Assembly: GCA_028287065.1 (NCBI GenBank)
Contig: JAQBQJ010000043.1
Span: forward strand, 1 to 32,476
Reading direction: 5' to 3'
Length of the DNA stretch: 32,476 nucleotides
Source: Labilithrix sp.
Lineage (GTDB): Bacteria > Myxococcota_A > Polyangia > Polyangiales > Polyangiaceae
The notes beneath the pieces were generated by a model that ran no database searches, was not told the origin of the DNA, and saw nothing but the letters and a program-made list of their open reading frames with translations. Shown piece by piece: positions 24,267 through 32,423 of this stretch (the first letter of the stretch is position 1; each line of letters begins with the position of its first letter). A program made the position numbers and the translations under genes.

Positions 24267-24815
24267 GTGGAAAAGCGAGGCGCGGGCCCCCCTGTTTCGA
24301 AGCACCCCCAGTCGACGGCGTTCCTCCTGGCTCAGGTCGGTGCTCACGCCTCGGCGCTCTTCGCGTCGAGGCTGCGAGAGCTCGAGCTCGCCCCGGCGCA
24401 CGCGGGCATCCTGCGCGCCATCGCGCTCGGTTCGGGTGTCAGCCAGCAGGTGCTGGCCTCACGGCTCGGCATGTTCCCGAGCCGGCTCGTGGCGCTGATC
24501 GACGAGCTCGAGACGCTCGGGCTCCTCGAGCGGCGCGACAATGCCGATGATCGGCGCGTCTACGCGCTCCACGTGACGGAGAAGGGAGCAAAGGCGCTGG
24601 CCGACATCGGGCGCATCGCGCGTGCGCACGACGACGCGATCTGCGCCGCCCTGAGCGAGAAGGAACGCGCGTCTCTGAGGTCCATGCTGACGCGAATCGC
24701 CGACGAACAGGAGCTCACCGCGGGGGTGCATCCCGGCTTCGCGCGAATCGCCGACGTCCGGCCAGCGAAGTCGCCGCAAGGGCGCCGGCCGAGGGCCACG
24801 CGGTCCCGACCGTAA
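24267..24815 (+). CDS. MarR-family transcriptional regulator
   Basis: 182 residues from GTG 24267. A MarR winged helix is clear: ELELAPAHAGILRAIALGSGVSQQVLASRLGMFPSRLVALIDELETLGLLERRDNADDRRVYALHVTEKG, including the DDRR wing signature. The C-terminal ~25 residues (PAKSPQGRRPRATRS) are a basic extension beyond the usual ~150 residue length. It is divergent from a membrane protein/SDR operon, the usual arrangement for a ligand-responsive repressor of the neighbouring genes. The 24212-24256 repeats are candidate binding sites. Confidence 0.92.
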   Translation: MEKRGAGPPVSKHPQSTAFLLAQVGAHASALFASRLRELELAPAHAGILRAIALGSGVSQQVLASRLGMFPSRLVALIDELETLGLLERRDNADDRRVYALHVTEKGAKALADIGRIARAHDDAICAALSEKERASLRSMLTRIADEQELTAGVHPGFARIADVRPAKSPQGRRPRATRSRP

Positions 24816-24822
24816 GAACGCG

Positions 24823-26040
24823 TCAGAGCGAGCCGCTGACGACCAGGTGGCGGAAGTCGCCGCCGACCTGCGTCTCGACGAGGCCGACGGTGGCCTTGGA
24901 GCCGTTGACGACGCTACCTGTGACCTTCAAGACTCCACTGGCCGGGCTGTAGGCCTCGACCTGCGAAGCGGCGGTCCCGCCCGCGCCCTGGCGCACGATC
25001 CAGAGCTCGTCCTTCGAGCCCCGCTCGGTGGGATGCTTCTTGGCGGCGACGGCAAAAATGATGGCATCGTCTCCGGCGAACGAGATCGCGAGATTGTGTG
25101 ACGGCACGATGTCGATGCGCGCGGGAGAGGGATCGAAGGGCACCGCGACCGCAGTGTCGGGCCACTTGCCGTCAGCGCTGCGCTTCGAGAGGTGCAGTGT
25201 CTTGTCGGTGAAGGCAATCCAGGGCGTGCCATTCGCGTCGACGCTGATCGTCGACGCGAAGACATCGCCTCCACCCGATGCTGGAGCCGAGACGGGCTCC
25301 ACGGTGACGGCGCCGCCGGCGACCTGGTGAAGGACGCGGATGGGATCGTTGTTGTGCGTCCCCGCCCCGACCAGGATGTAGAGGTCCTTGCCCGAGACGG
25401 CGCACGAGACCGCCCCGGCCGCCTCGCCACCCGGATCGAGGTTCTGCACCTTCCATCCGGCGTCGGTGCGCTCCGCCATGCGAAGGCCTTTCCAGCCGAC
25501 CACGTAGACTGCGGTCTTGACCCCGGCACGCTCCACGAGGCAGAGGCTGTTGATCGTGCTGGTGGGGTCGTCCTTGCCGAGCTTGTTGTCGATGGTCTCA
25601 CGCTTCCATGCGCCGTTCGTCTGCTGAGAGAACATGAGCGCGTTCGAGAGACGCGTGCTCCCAGCGTAGCCCCCGCGGTCGAAAGCGATCGACGAGCCCA
25701 GGGCACCGATGACGTTTCCGGAGATGAATCCGGGATCGAGCGGGATCGGATTGGCTTTCTCCGAAGACGGGTCGGCGACGAGGATCCCGGTGCGCCCGCT
25801 AGGGTCCTGGAAGACGTCGAGGAATCCGCCGGGCGCAGCGACGAGGCGGCCTGAGTATTCGGGGGTGCCTTGTTCCCAGCCGGCGTTTCCGTCGAGGAGC
25901 GCCTTCGCGGTCCAGCCGGCGCGAATGAAGTCGGTACCCTCGAACTTCGAGTAGGCCTCGGCAGTGCTGTCGCCATCCTCCTGGGAGGAGCCACAGGCAA
26001 CTGCTGCACACGCGAGAGCGAAGAGGATGGACAGGCGCAT
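24823..26040 (-). CDS. Secreted lipoprotein of unknown function (beta-propeller-like)
   Basis: 405 residues. ATG 26040, with AAAGGTG upstream, gives a lipoprotein signal (MRLSILFALACAAVACGSS, lipobox VAC). An in-frame GTG six codons earlier is less likely. The mature protein has repeated strand motifs ending in blocks such as TPWIAFTDKTLHLSKRS, KDLYILVGAG, NLAISFAGDDAIIFAVA and STISVDANG, suggestive of a beta-propeller built from ~50-residue blades; this is inference from spacing only. There is no catalytic signature. The gene stands alone, converging on the MarR gene (8 nt between stops). Confidence 0.75.
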   Translation of the reverse strand: MRLSILFALACAAVACGSSQEDGDSTAEAYSKFEGTDFIRAGWTAKALLDGNAGWEQGTPEYSGRLVAAPGGFLDVFQDPSGRTGILVADPSSEKANPIPLDPGFISGNVIGALGSSIAFDRGGYAGSTRLSNALMFSQQTNGAWKRETIDNKLGKDDPTSTINSLCLVERAGVKTAVYVVGWKGLRMAERTDAGWKVQNLDPGGEAAGAVSCAVSGKDLYILVGAGTHNNDPIRVLHQVAGGAVTVEPVSAPASGGGDVFASTISVDANGTPWIAFTDKTLHLSKRSADGKWPDTAVAVPFDPSPARIDIVPSHNLAISFAGDDAIIFAVAAKKHPTERGSKDELWIVRQGAGGTAASQVEAYSPASGVLKVTGSVVNGSKATVGLVETQVGGDFRHLVVSGSL

Positions 26041-26244
26041 AGGAACACCTTTGTTCACGTTCCGTGCCCACGGACCACACCGGCGCCCGCCCCGCCCATC
26101 TCCTGGAAATTGCAGGCAACGGCGAGCGGTCTGGGCAGACGAGACTCCACGATCTGGGATCGGTCAGGCCTCGGATCGGGTCAGAGACTGATCCCGAACG
26201 GACGCAGCCTCTCGCGCCATACCAGAGAGGCTCTCGGCAAGACG
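26041..26244. other. Upstream region with a hairpin
   Basis: No gene is evident. TCGGGTCAG (26176-26184) pairs with CTGATCCCGA (26188-26197) with one bulged base and a 3-nt loop, about 135 bp before the lipoprotein start. Nearby GGATCGG(G)TCAG occurs twice. This may be a leader element or the debris of a terminator. Confidence 0.3.
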
Positions 26245-26450
26245 ATGAACTTCCACTCTCAACTTCAAACCTCTGAGGCTCCGGGCACAGTCGCAGTCCC
26301 CTGCGGCTCCGAGAACGTCCCGTACGACGGCGACGAGGGGGTATTCGAGAGCGACCGCATCCACGCGGCCATCGAGGCCCTCAAGGACCGCTTCCCGAAC
26401 GAGCTCTCGATCATGGGCTGGGAGAACACGTTCTCGCTGCGATGTCGCTC
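26245..26450 (+). pseudogene. Orphan coding fragment
   Basis: From about 26300 the frame of ATG 26245 is almost entirely G/C-ending and reads like a folded protein (PCGSENVPYDGDEGVFES, IHAAIEALKDRFPNELSIMGWENTF). After WENTF the coding character moves to another frame (CDVALWHAHRPLLVSVVTA) before running into the antisense of the methyltransferase gene. No ribosome site. Probably a decayed, frameshifted gene; I do not recognise the family. Confidence 0.4.
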
Positions 26451-26521
26451 TCTGGCACGCTCATCGCCCGCTGCTGGTGTCGGTAGTCACCGCCGCCCGC
26501 ATCTCCGGCGAGAGCACCTAC

Positions 26522-27409
26522 CTACTTCGTCCCTACGGCCACGACGAGCTCGCACGGGCCGACGAAGCCTTCGGCCGGACGTTCGAACTCTTCGAGGGCG
26601 CGGCCGACCTCCAGCCACGCTGCGTCTCGGGCAGAGGCGTCAAGACTTCCCAGCATCTGGTGGAGGGCACCGAAGGACTCCTTCTCGAATCGCAGGCAGG
26701 TGGCGGCGGACTCCAGGCGAAGGGGAGCTTCGATCCGCTCCGCGCGCACGTCGCGAAAGCCAGCCTTCCGAAACGCGTCTTCGATGACGCCGGGCGCGCC
26801 GAGGCTGAACGGGCCGGGCTGACCCGGAGCCGGTGGCCCCAGCTTCGCGTGGCGCCGTATGATGGACACCGGCACGCTGAAGAAACCGTTCTTGTCGGGC
26901 GTCGAGTACACGATCGCCGCGACACGGCCACCGGGGACCAGGACGCGCCGCATCTCGGTGAGCGCGCGCTGCTGGTCGGGGAAGTAGATGAGCCCCACGC
27001 GTGAGACGACGGCGTCGAAGCTCGCGTCATCGAGCGCAAGGTTCTCGCCGTCCATGGCGCGGGTCGAAACATGCGTGTAGCCGGCGCGCCGGGCCTCCGC
27101 GGCGGCGTGGATCAGGATCTCCTCGGAGATGTCGGTGGCGAGGACGCTCCCGCCGGGCCCGACGCGCTCGGCGATCTGCAACGTCTGATCACCCGCTCCA
27201 GCGGCGACGTCGAGGACGCGGCAACCTGGCGCGACGGACGCCAGGTCCAGCATCCGCACCGTCGCTGGACCGAGCCAGCTACGGAGGGTCGGGGCCCAGG
27301 CGTGCCAGGCACCTGCAGCGTCGTCCCATTGTTTCCCCGTCGTCTGCTTGTACTGCGCGGGGTCGAAGGGAGCGGGCGCGGAGGGCTTGGTGACGGGCGG
27401 GTTGGTCAT
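26522..27409 (-). CDS. SAM-dependent class I methyltransferase
   Basis: 295 residues. The SAM-binding motif I is CRVLDVAAGAGDQTLQIA (about 63-80), followed by an acidic strand end (LATDISEEIL), motif II region (LDDASFDAVVSRVGLIYFPD) and motif III (RVLVPGGRVAAIVYS), as in UbiE/COQ5-like small-molecule methyltransferases. The C-terminal ~110 residues (FRKAGFRDVRAERIEAPL) form the usual variable substrate cap. The substrate is unknown. It lies 72 nt downstream of, and in the same direction as, a LysR regulator gene, so the two may be co-transcribed. Confidence 0.9.
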   Translation of the reverse strand: MTNPPVTKPSAPAPFDPAQYKQTTGKQWDDAAGAWHAWAPTLRSWLGPATVRMLDLASVAPGCRVLDVAAGAGDQTLQIAERVGPGGSVLATDISEEILIHAAAEARRAGYTHVSTRAMDGENLALDDASFDAVVSRVGLIYFPDQQRALTEMRRVLVPGGRVAAIVYSTPDKNGFFSVPVSIIRRHAKLGPPAPGQPGPFSLGAPGVIEDAFRKAGFRDVRAERIEAPLRLESAATCLRFEKESFGALHQMLGSLDASARDAAWLEVGRALEEFERPAEGFVGPCELVVAVGTK

Positions 27410-27481
27410 GCCCGGAGCCTACGTCGCGGCCGCGGCGTTCGGATCTGACGGCTCCTCAACCGCTGTTGAGCATTCTTCAGC

Positions 27482-28435
27482 TCACCAAGATCGCTTGCGC
27501 GGCCGCTCCGCCAGGCCGAAGCCGCGGGCCGTCTTCTTGATCAGCCGCCGCAGCCACGCGTGGGCCGGATCCTTGTCGAAACGCTCGTGCCAGTACGCTT
27601 CCTCCGGGTACGTCGGCAGATCGATGGGCACCGGCAGGAGCTGCAGGGGTACGAGCTCGGCGAAATAGCGAAGGAGCATGTTCGGGCCGGTCACGAGCAG
27701 ATCAGTCTTGGAGACGACGAGCGGCGCCGCCATGAAATAGCGGACCTTCGCGGCAACGCGGCGCCTGCGTCCGAGCTTCGCCAGCGCCTGATCGATCCAG
27801 GTGGGCCCGTCGTCGTCACCGAGCGTGATGACCAGGTGCGGCGTCTCGACGTAGGCGTCGAGGTCCAGCGTTCCGCGGATCCGCGGGTGGTCCTTGCGGG
27901 CCGCACAGGCGAACCCCTCCGTGCACAGGTCCATGCGCCGAATGCTCGGCGCCTCCTCCACGATCGCGCCGAGCGCCAGATCGGCTTCGCCCGTTTCGAG
28001 CAGCCACGCGTTACCTCGGCGCACGCTCGGCACGATCTCGAACGTCACATGTGGTGCCTCGCGCGCGGCGGCCACGAGCACCGGCGCTAGGAGCAGCGTC
28101 GCGAGGAAGTCGGGAGCCGCGATGACGAACTTCCGCTCGGCAGTCCCTGGATCGAACGACGACCCTTGTGCCAGGATCCGCTCCGCGTCGAGTAGAAGCG
28201 TGTGAAGAGGCCCCACGAGCGCCTCTGCCCGTGGCGACAGAACCATGCCACGCCCGGAGCGCACGAGGAGTGGATCCCCGAGCTTCGCGCGTAGATCGGC
28301 CAGCGAGTGGCTCATTGCCGACGGGGTGACGCGGACCTGGCGTGCCGCCGCCGTCACGCTCCGCTCCCTCAGGAGTGCATCGAGGGCGACGAGGAGGTTC
28401 AGGTTGAAGCTGGCAAGATCGATGCGGCGCGGCAT
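27482..28435 (-). CDS. LysR-family transcriptional regulator
   Basis: 317 residues from ATG 28435. N-terminal winged helix: LNLLVALDALLRERSVTAAARQVRVTPSAMSHSLADLRAKLGDPLLVRSGRGMVLSPRA, followed by the periplasmic-binding-like effector domain (FVIAAPDFLATLLLAPVL, ADLALGAIVEEAPSIR, VVSKTDLLVTGPNMLL). The form resembles the NodD/LinR-type subgroup with the MPRRIDLASFNLNLL opening. It probably controls a neighbouring gene; the closest candidate is the methyltransferase gene just downstream. Confidence 0.93.
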   Translation of the reverse strand: MPRRIDLASFNLNLLVALDALLRERSVTAAARQVRVTPSAMSHSLADLRAKLGDPLLVRSGRGMVLSPRAEALVGPLHTLLLDAERILAQGSSFDPGTAERKFVIAAPDFLATLLLAPVLVAAAREAPHVTFEIVPSVRRGNAWLLETGEADLALGAIVEEAPSIRRMDLCTEGFACAARKDHPRIRGTLDLDAYVETPHLVITLGDDDGPTWIDQALAKLGRRRRVAAKVRYFMAAPLVVSKTDLLVTGPNMLLRYFAELVPLQLLPVPIDLPTYPEEAYWHERFDKDPAHAWLRRLIKKTARGFGLAERPRKRSW

Positions 28436-28565
28436 GGCGCGCGACTGTAGCGCCTTAGTCGAAGGCCGTAGACTTCGAGGAACGATGAGCACGCAAGCCA
28501 CCAAACCCGCGCATCGAGGCGGCGCGCGTCGCGACCGACGCCATTTGCAGGCGTCAGCGAGCTCT

Positions 28566-29399
28566 CTACGGGAAGAAGATGAACTTCACGCCGAGGGTCA
28601 GCCACTGGTGCATGGACTTGTCGTTGATCTCGCCTCCGCCGCCGCCAGGCTCGTCCGTCGTGAGGTGCGAGTACTGGCCGAACGAGAAGTCGACAAAGGG
28701 CCCGATGCCGAAGATCTTCGTGAGACGGAAGTCCACGCCTGCCATGAGGTGGCCGTACTCGGGGCCTACCGCGGTGGCGCTCCGCGTCTGTCCGCCGAGG
28801 GTCGTGGCGATGCGACTGACCTCATATCCGACGCCGTAGCCGATCCACGGGTTGACCTTGCCGTCGGGGATGATGTGGTACTGGAGCTGCGCGCCGATGC
28901 GATAAGTGAACGCGGAGCAGCTCGCGCCTGGTGCGTCGCATACGGTGAGCCGGCTGCCCGCAGCGCCGAAGTTGCCGCCGAGGTATGCGCCGAGGAACAG
29001 CTGCGGGATGATCTTCGCGCCGATGTCGGTGATGGCCGCGAACTGCGCGCCGAAGAGGTCCGACTGATTTACGCCGCGCCCGGCGGCGTCGTTCGCCAGG
29101 TTTCCCATCGGCAGGGCCACGCCGACGCGGGCTGCGATCTGGAAGCCCGTGTGAGCTTTCGGCGCGCCGGGTTGCTCCTCCTGCACGGGCGCCTCGAGCG
29201 TCGCGACCTGCGAGCTCGTGGGAGGCGCGGTCGCCGCGGGCGGAGCGTCCGGCGGCGGCTCGTTCGGCGTGCCGGTCGCGGGCGGCTGCGCCGTCGGCGG
29301 CTCCGTCGGGGTCATCGTCCCCTGTGCGGCGGCGGAACCTGCCGAGCACGTCACGAGAACCGTCGTCGCCGTGGGCACGAGAAAGCGAAGTCCAAACAT
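28566..29399 (-). CDS. Outer-membrane barrel protein with Pro-rich linker
   Basis: 277 residues. ATG 29399 gives a signal peptide (MFGLRFLVPTATTVLVTCSAGSAAAQ-G). A Pro/Thr-rich stretch (about 27-75) then leads to an eight-to-ten-strand barrel-like domain with alternating strands (FQIAARVGVALPMG, FLGAYLGGNFG, YRIGAQLQYHII, PWIGYGVGYEVSR, LMAGVDFRLTKIFGIGPFVDFSFGQYSH) and a terminal hydrophobic strand (WLTLGVKFIFFP). Two Cys (VCDAPGASCSAF) may form a surface-loop disulfide. Role unknown. The Pro-rich linker could cross peptidoglycan. Confidence 0.82.
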   Translation of the reverse strand: MFGLRFLVPTATTVLVTCSAGSAAAQGTMTPTEPPTAQPPATGTPNEPPPDAPPAATAPPTSSQVATLEAPVQEEQPGAPKAHTGFQIAARVGVALPMGNLANDAAGRGVNQSDLFGAQFAAITDIGAKIIPQLFLGAYLGGNFGAAGSRLTVCDAPGASCSAFTYRIGAQLQYHIIPDGKVNPWIGYGVGYEVSRIATTLGGQTRSATAVGPEYGHLMAGVDFRLTKIFGIGPFVDFSFGQYSHLTTDEPGGGGGEINDKSMHQWLTLGVKFIFFP

Positions 29400-29530
29400 G
29401 ACTTCGGCGTACACCGATTCCGCCGCGGACGGCACCGCGATGCGCACGGTCTCCGCGTGGACGGTCTCGATCTCGATGCAGTGTGCACGGTCATCGCGAG
29501 GCTCGGGTGCGCCTACGCGAGACACCATGC

Positions 29531-30310
29531 CTACGTATTTTGGAAAGCCGAATTCCGGATCTGCTCATAGAAGTCGCTCCGCTCGTAATTACGAATGAAG
29601 TGGGAGCAGATATCCTCGTTGCATGTCCCCTCTGTCGTTTGCGTCTTGTGCTCGAAGCCATGCAGGAAGGCCTGCGCAATCTGCGCCTTGAAGTCCTCGC
29701 GCGGATACTGCGCCACCACCTTCTCCCGCACCGCGCTCGGAAACGCCTCATACCCGATGCCCAGCACGTCCAGCCCTACGCCGTTGTAGAGCAGCTCCAC
29801 CTCGATGGGCTTGTACGCCGCGATGCCCGGCGTCGTATGCAGCGAGATCGCATCCCACGCCGTCTGAATCCGGGTGTCCGGCACACCGTGATGCTCCAGG
29901 AACTGGCGCACCGCATTGGCGCTGTCCACCTCGAAGCGATCGCCCTCACTGCTGAACTTCGTCAGCAGTCCCAGGTCATGGAACGCCGCGCAAATGAACA
30001 GCAGCTCGACGTCGAAGCTCTGGCCCGTCTCACGCCCCATCTCGTTCGCCCAGAAGAACACCCGGTGCGAATGGTTGAACAACAGCGGCGTGCTGAACTC
30101 CCGCAGAAGCCCCGTCGCCTCGCGCGCCAACTGGCTGTCGGGCACCCCCGGCTGCACCCGCTGAAACTGCGCCGAGGGCGTCGGCACCGGGAGGATCACC
30201 TTGGGCCGGCGAAAGTTCAGGCTGTTGGCAAAACTCTGGTCGGTCACGTTGGGTTCTCGCGATGAGCGCCTCTGCGGAGGGGGTGGCGAGTACAAAGGGG
30301 CAATCGCCAT
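29531..30310 (-). CDS. HD-domain hydrolase (cyanamide hydratase-like)
   Basis: 259 residues. The HD metal-binding set is visible: His80/His82 in FNHSHRVF, His111-Asp112 in AAFHDLGL, and His158 in SLHTTPG, with RFEVDSANAVRQFLEHHG between, all matching the cyanamide hydratase/HD-phosphohydrolase family. It would be a cytosolic metal-dependent hydrolase or hydratase on a small substrate; the substrate is not determinable. The start is uncertain: ATG 30310 leaves a Pro-rich lead, while GTG 30247 (VTDQSFANSLNFRRP) starts nearer the conserved part; neither has a strong ribosome site. Codon use is a little less GC-biased than its neighbours, compatible with acquisition by transfer. Confidence 0.82.
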   Translation of the reverse strand: MAIAPLYSPPPPQRRSSREPNVTDQSFANSLNFRRPKVILPVPTPSAQFQRVQPGVPDSQLAREATGLLREFSTPLLFNHSHRVFFWANEMGRETGQSFDVELLFICAAFHDLGLLTKFSSEGDRFEVDSANAVRQFLEHHGVPDTRIQTAWDAISLHTTPGIAAYKPIEVELLYNGVGLDVLGIGYEAFPSAVREKVVAQYPREDFKAQIAQAFLHGFEHKTQTTEGTCNEDICSHFIRNYERSDFYEQIRNSAFQNT

Positions 30311-30476
30311 GCCTGTCCGAACCGGGGCCGCGCGCGGAGTCGATCAGCGCGGAGCTCGGGCGTTGCGTCCTGTCCCAGCGTGCCAATCGCTCGCGCGCAG
30401 CTGACGGCGTCGGCAGATTCACCTCGGCTGGTGTGTCGCCACAGCGCGGTTTCGGCCGGCGCAGCACCGCGAAGCG

Positions 30477-31316
30477 TCAGCCCTTCGCGCGGACCTGAGC
30501 GGCGACCTTCCGGATGCCGGCCTCGCCGAGGACGAGCGCGTGCTCACTCGTGTGCACCGAGTAGGATCCGCACACGAGCGGATGCGGATGCTTTGCCGCG
30601 GAGCCGAGGACGAGCTCCGTCGCGCCCTCGGCGCGGAGCTCGAGCGCGCCGTCGCCCTCTTCGAATACCGCCATTTGTTTTGCGATCACCTCGCCCGCGA
30701 CATGCAGTTTGCCTTCGTTCACGGCGAGCCAGGCGACGTCGTGCTCGATGGGAGGTCGGTAGCGCCAGGTCTCTCCGTCCTGCAGCCGCACGTGCAGGTA
30801 CGTCATCGGGCTCACGTCCACGATCGAGCTCCGTACCTCATCGTGACGACCGAGCAGCACGCGTACGCGTCCATCCGTCGCGATCGCGCTCGGCTCCAGG
30901 TAGTGACTGAACGCAGGTAGTCGTTCGAGAGACGCGGGCAGTGCGACCCAGAGCTGGTAGCCCCGGATCCTCTCGCCCGGAACCAGGTCGCCGCCGTGCC
31001 AGACCCCGCCACCGGCTTGCATCCACTCGACGCCTCCCGGAGACAAGCGTCCGGACTTTCCCGTCGAGTCTCGGTAGTCGACGCTGCCCTGCAGGAGCGT
31101 GGTGTGCGTCGCGATGCCCGAGTGCGGATGATCGGCGAGCCGTGGTCCGCCGAAGCTTGCCGTCTCGAAGTAATCGAGGAACACGAACGGCTTGACGAGC
31201 TCACCGAGGTCGCCCGGGCTCATCAGTCTGGTGATCGGCCCGTGCGTACGCCCGGACGTGAGCTGTACGATGCCGCGTGTGCGGGATCGGAGGACGCTGA
31301 CCGACGACGCGATCAC
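30477..31316 (-). CDS. Pirin-family protein
   Basis: 279 residues. The bicupin Pirin signature is clear: PFVFLDYFETASFGGPRLADHPHSGIATHTTLLQGSVDYRDS (metal-binding His in HPHSGIATHT), GGVEWMQAGGGVWHGG, then the Pirin_C domain (HVRLQDGETWRYRPP, HVAGEVIAKQMAVF). Pirins are cytosolic iron-binding cupins, some with quercetin dioxygenase activity. The start is GTG 31316, overlapping the DoxX stop (GTGA), so it belongs to the MarR-DoxX-pirin operon; the frame upstream of it is only the shadow of DoxX. Confidence 0.92.
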   Translation of the reverse strand: MIASSVSVLRSRTRGIVQLTSGRTHGPITRLMSPGDLGELVKPFVFLDYFETASFGGPRLADHPHSGIATHTTLLQGSVDYRDSTGKSGRLSPGGVEWMQAGGGVWHGGDLVPGERIRGYQLWVALPASLERLPAFSHYLEPSAIATDGRVRVLLGRHDEVRSSIVDVSPMTYLHVRLQDGETWRYRPPIEHDVAWLAVNEGKLHVAGEVIAKQMAVFEEGDGALELRAEGATELVLGSAAKHPHPLVCGSYSVHTSEHALVLGEAGIRKVAAQVRAKG

Positions 31317-31741
31317 GATGTCCCCAACCCGAGACGTGACAGCGCCGGCTTCAGACCTCCGCGTCGTCCCCACGCCACGATGCCGGCGAGGAGGAGTAGA
31401 ACGGCAGGGGCGGTCGGAGCGTTGTGCAGGATGAACAGGTGCGTCAGCACTGCACCGACCATGACCATGCTCAGTAGCGCCGCGCCGAAGAACTTCGTGC
31501 GCGGAACGACGATGAGGATCGCCCCGGTCAGCTCGAACAGTCCGGTGACGTAGCGAAACCACTGACCGACGCCGATGGTCTCGTAGAGTCCGACCATGTC
31601 CGGCGTGCCGAGCAGCTTGCCGGAGGCGGCGCCGAGGAACGCCAATGCGACAAGAATCTGCACGACCCAGAGTGCGATATTCGCGGCTTTGCCGGGCTGC
31701 GTGCGGGCTGGTGTCGCCGCCGTGAGAGCTGATTGTGCCAT
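31313..31741 (-). CDS. DoxX family membrane protein (paralogue)
   Basis: 142 residues, four hydrophobic segments. GAASGKLLGTPDMVGLYETIGVGQWFRYVTG is very close to the DoxX at 2084-2515 (same GTPDMV, IGVGQWFRYVTG and H-N-(S/A)-P loop), so they are paralogues. GGAGG lies five bases before ATG 31741. An upstream in-frame start would place residues within the operator. It is coupled by GTGA overlap to the pirin gene and follows MarR by 49 nt. DoxX-pirin pairs under MarR control are a known arrangement linked to electrophile or quinone stress; that role is inferred here. Confidence 0.92.
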   Translation of the reverse strand: MAQSALTAATPARTQPGKAANIALWVVQILVALAFLGAASGKLLGTPDMVGLYETIGVGQWFRYVTGLFELTGAILIVVPRTKFFGAALLSMVMVGAVLTHLFILHNAPTAPAVLLLLAGIVAWGRRGGLKPALSRLGLGTS

Positions 31742-31767
31742 GACATCCTCCGGGAAGTACCTTTGTT

Positions 31768-31787
31768 TCAAGATACTTGATGTCAAG
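31768..31787 (-). promoter_or_regulatory. Palindromic MarR-type operator before DoxX-pirin
   Basis: TCAAG-ATA-CTTGA (31768-31780) and CTTGA-TG-TCAAG (31776-31787) overlap and share one CTTGA arm. Reading the minus strand, TTGACA within the site is a -35 candidate (31781-31786). The position between MarR and DoxX makes it the likely MarR operator. Confidence 0.6.
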
Positions 31788-31790
31788 GCA

Positions 31791-32258
31791 CTAGCGACGG
31801 TTGCGGGTCACCTCCGGAATTCGTTCCGCCGCGAGGCCCAGCTTCTTCAGCAGCTCGATCAGAGACTTGCGCTCGGCCTTGGTCAGCCCGCTCGATGCGG
31901 CCTCCAGAGCGGCCGCGTGCTGCGCGAAGATCTCGCCGATGTGAGCGCGCCCGGCGGGCGTCAAACGAACGATCCGGCTTCGGCGGTCCGCATCGTCGAG
32001 CTCGCGGACGACCAGTCCGCGAGTCTCGAGCCGATCGACGGCGGTGGTGATCGATCCACTCGTGAGGTCGATCCGGCGGCCGATATCGTTGACCTTTTGC
32101 GGCCCCTTGCTCAGGAGGACCTCGAGCACCGCGAAGTCGGAGAGGCCGAGCCCCGACGGCTCGATGCTTCTCTCCGCGTGCCGCGAAAGTGCGCGGTGAG
32201 CCTTCATCAATACGAGCCAGAGATGGACGCCCGAGTTCTTGGAAGCTGCGTCCACCAT
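31791..32258 (-). CDS. MarR-family transcriptional regulator
   Basis: 155 residues, standard MarR length. The winged helix reads LGLSDFAVLEVLLSKGPQKVNDIGRRIDLTSGSITTAVDRLETRGLVVRELDDADRRSRIVRLTPAGR, with the DxDRR wing signature. A C-terminal dimerisation helix follows (LTKAERKSLIELLKKLGLAA). It is the first gene of a MarR-DoxX-pirin cluster and probably represses its two downstream genes through the palindromes at 31768-31787. No conserved reactive Cys of the OhrR/YodB type is visible (no Cys at all), so sensing is probably by ligand binding rather than thiol oxidation. Confidence 0.93.
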   Translation of the reverse strand: MVDAASKNSGVHLWLVLMKAHRALSRHAERSIEPSGLGLSDFAVLEVLLSKGPQKVNDIGRRIDLTSGSITTAVDRLETRGLVVRELDDADRRSRIVRLTPAGRAHIGEIFAQHAAALEAASSGLTKAERKSLIELLKKLGLAAERIPEVTRNRR

Positions 32259-32392
32259 CTACACGTGAGTCTGCACCAAACCGCGACGCTGCCTCAAGCT
32301 GCGCGTCACGCGCGTGTAAAAAGCGACGAATGCCGTCCTCGCCCGTGTCGTGCGTGATCGGGGGTCTGGCCGTCGCACGTCGCGAGAAGGAA

Positions 32393-32423
32393 GGAGCCCG
32401 GCTCCTTGCTGGAACCGGGCTCC
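32393..32423. terminator. GC-rich hairpin near window end
   Basis: GGAGCCCGG (32393-32401) and CCGGGCTCC (32415-32423) form a 9-bp stem with a 13-nt loop. No T-tract follows. It lies in a gene-free flank upstream of the MarR gene. It may end transcription from a gene beyond the right edge. Confidence 0.4.

Noticed and set aside
25870-26787. A 305-codon plus-strand frame spanning the lipoprotein start and the methyltransferase
   Set aside because: It is antisense to two good genes; only the middle part (26245-26450) has coding character and is reported as a fragment.
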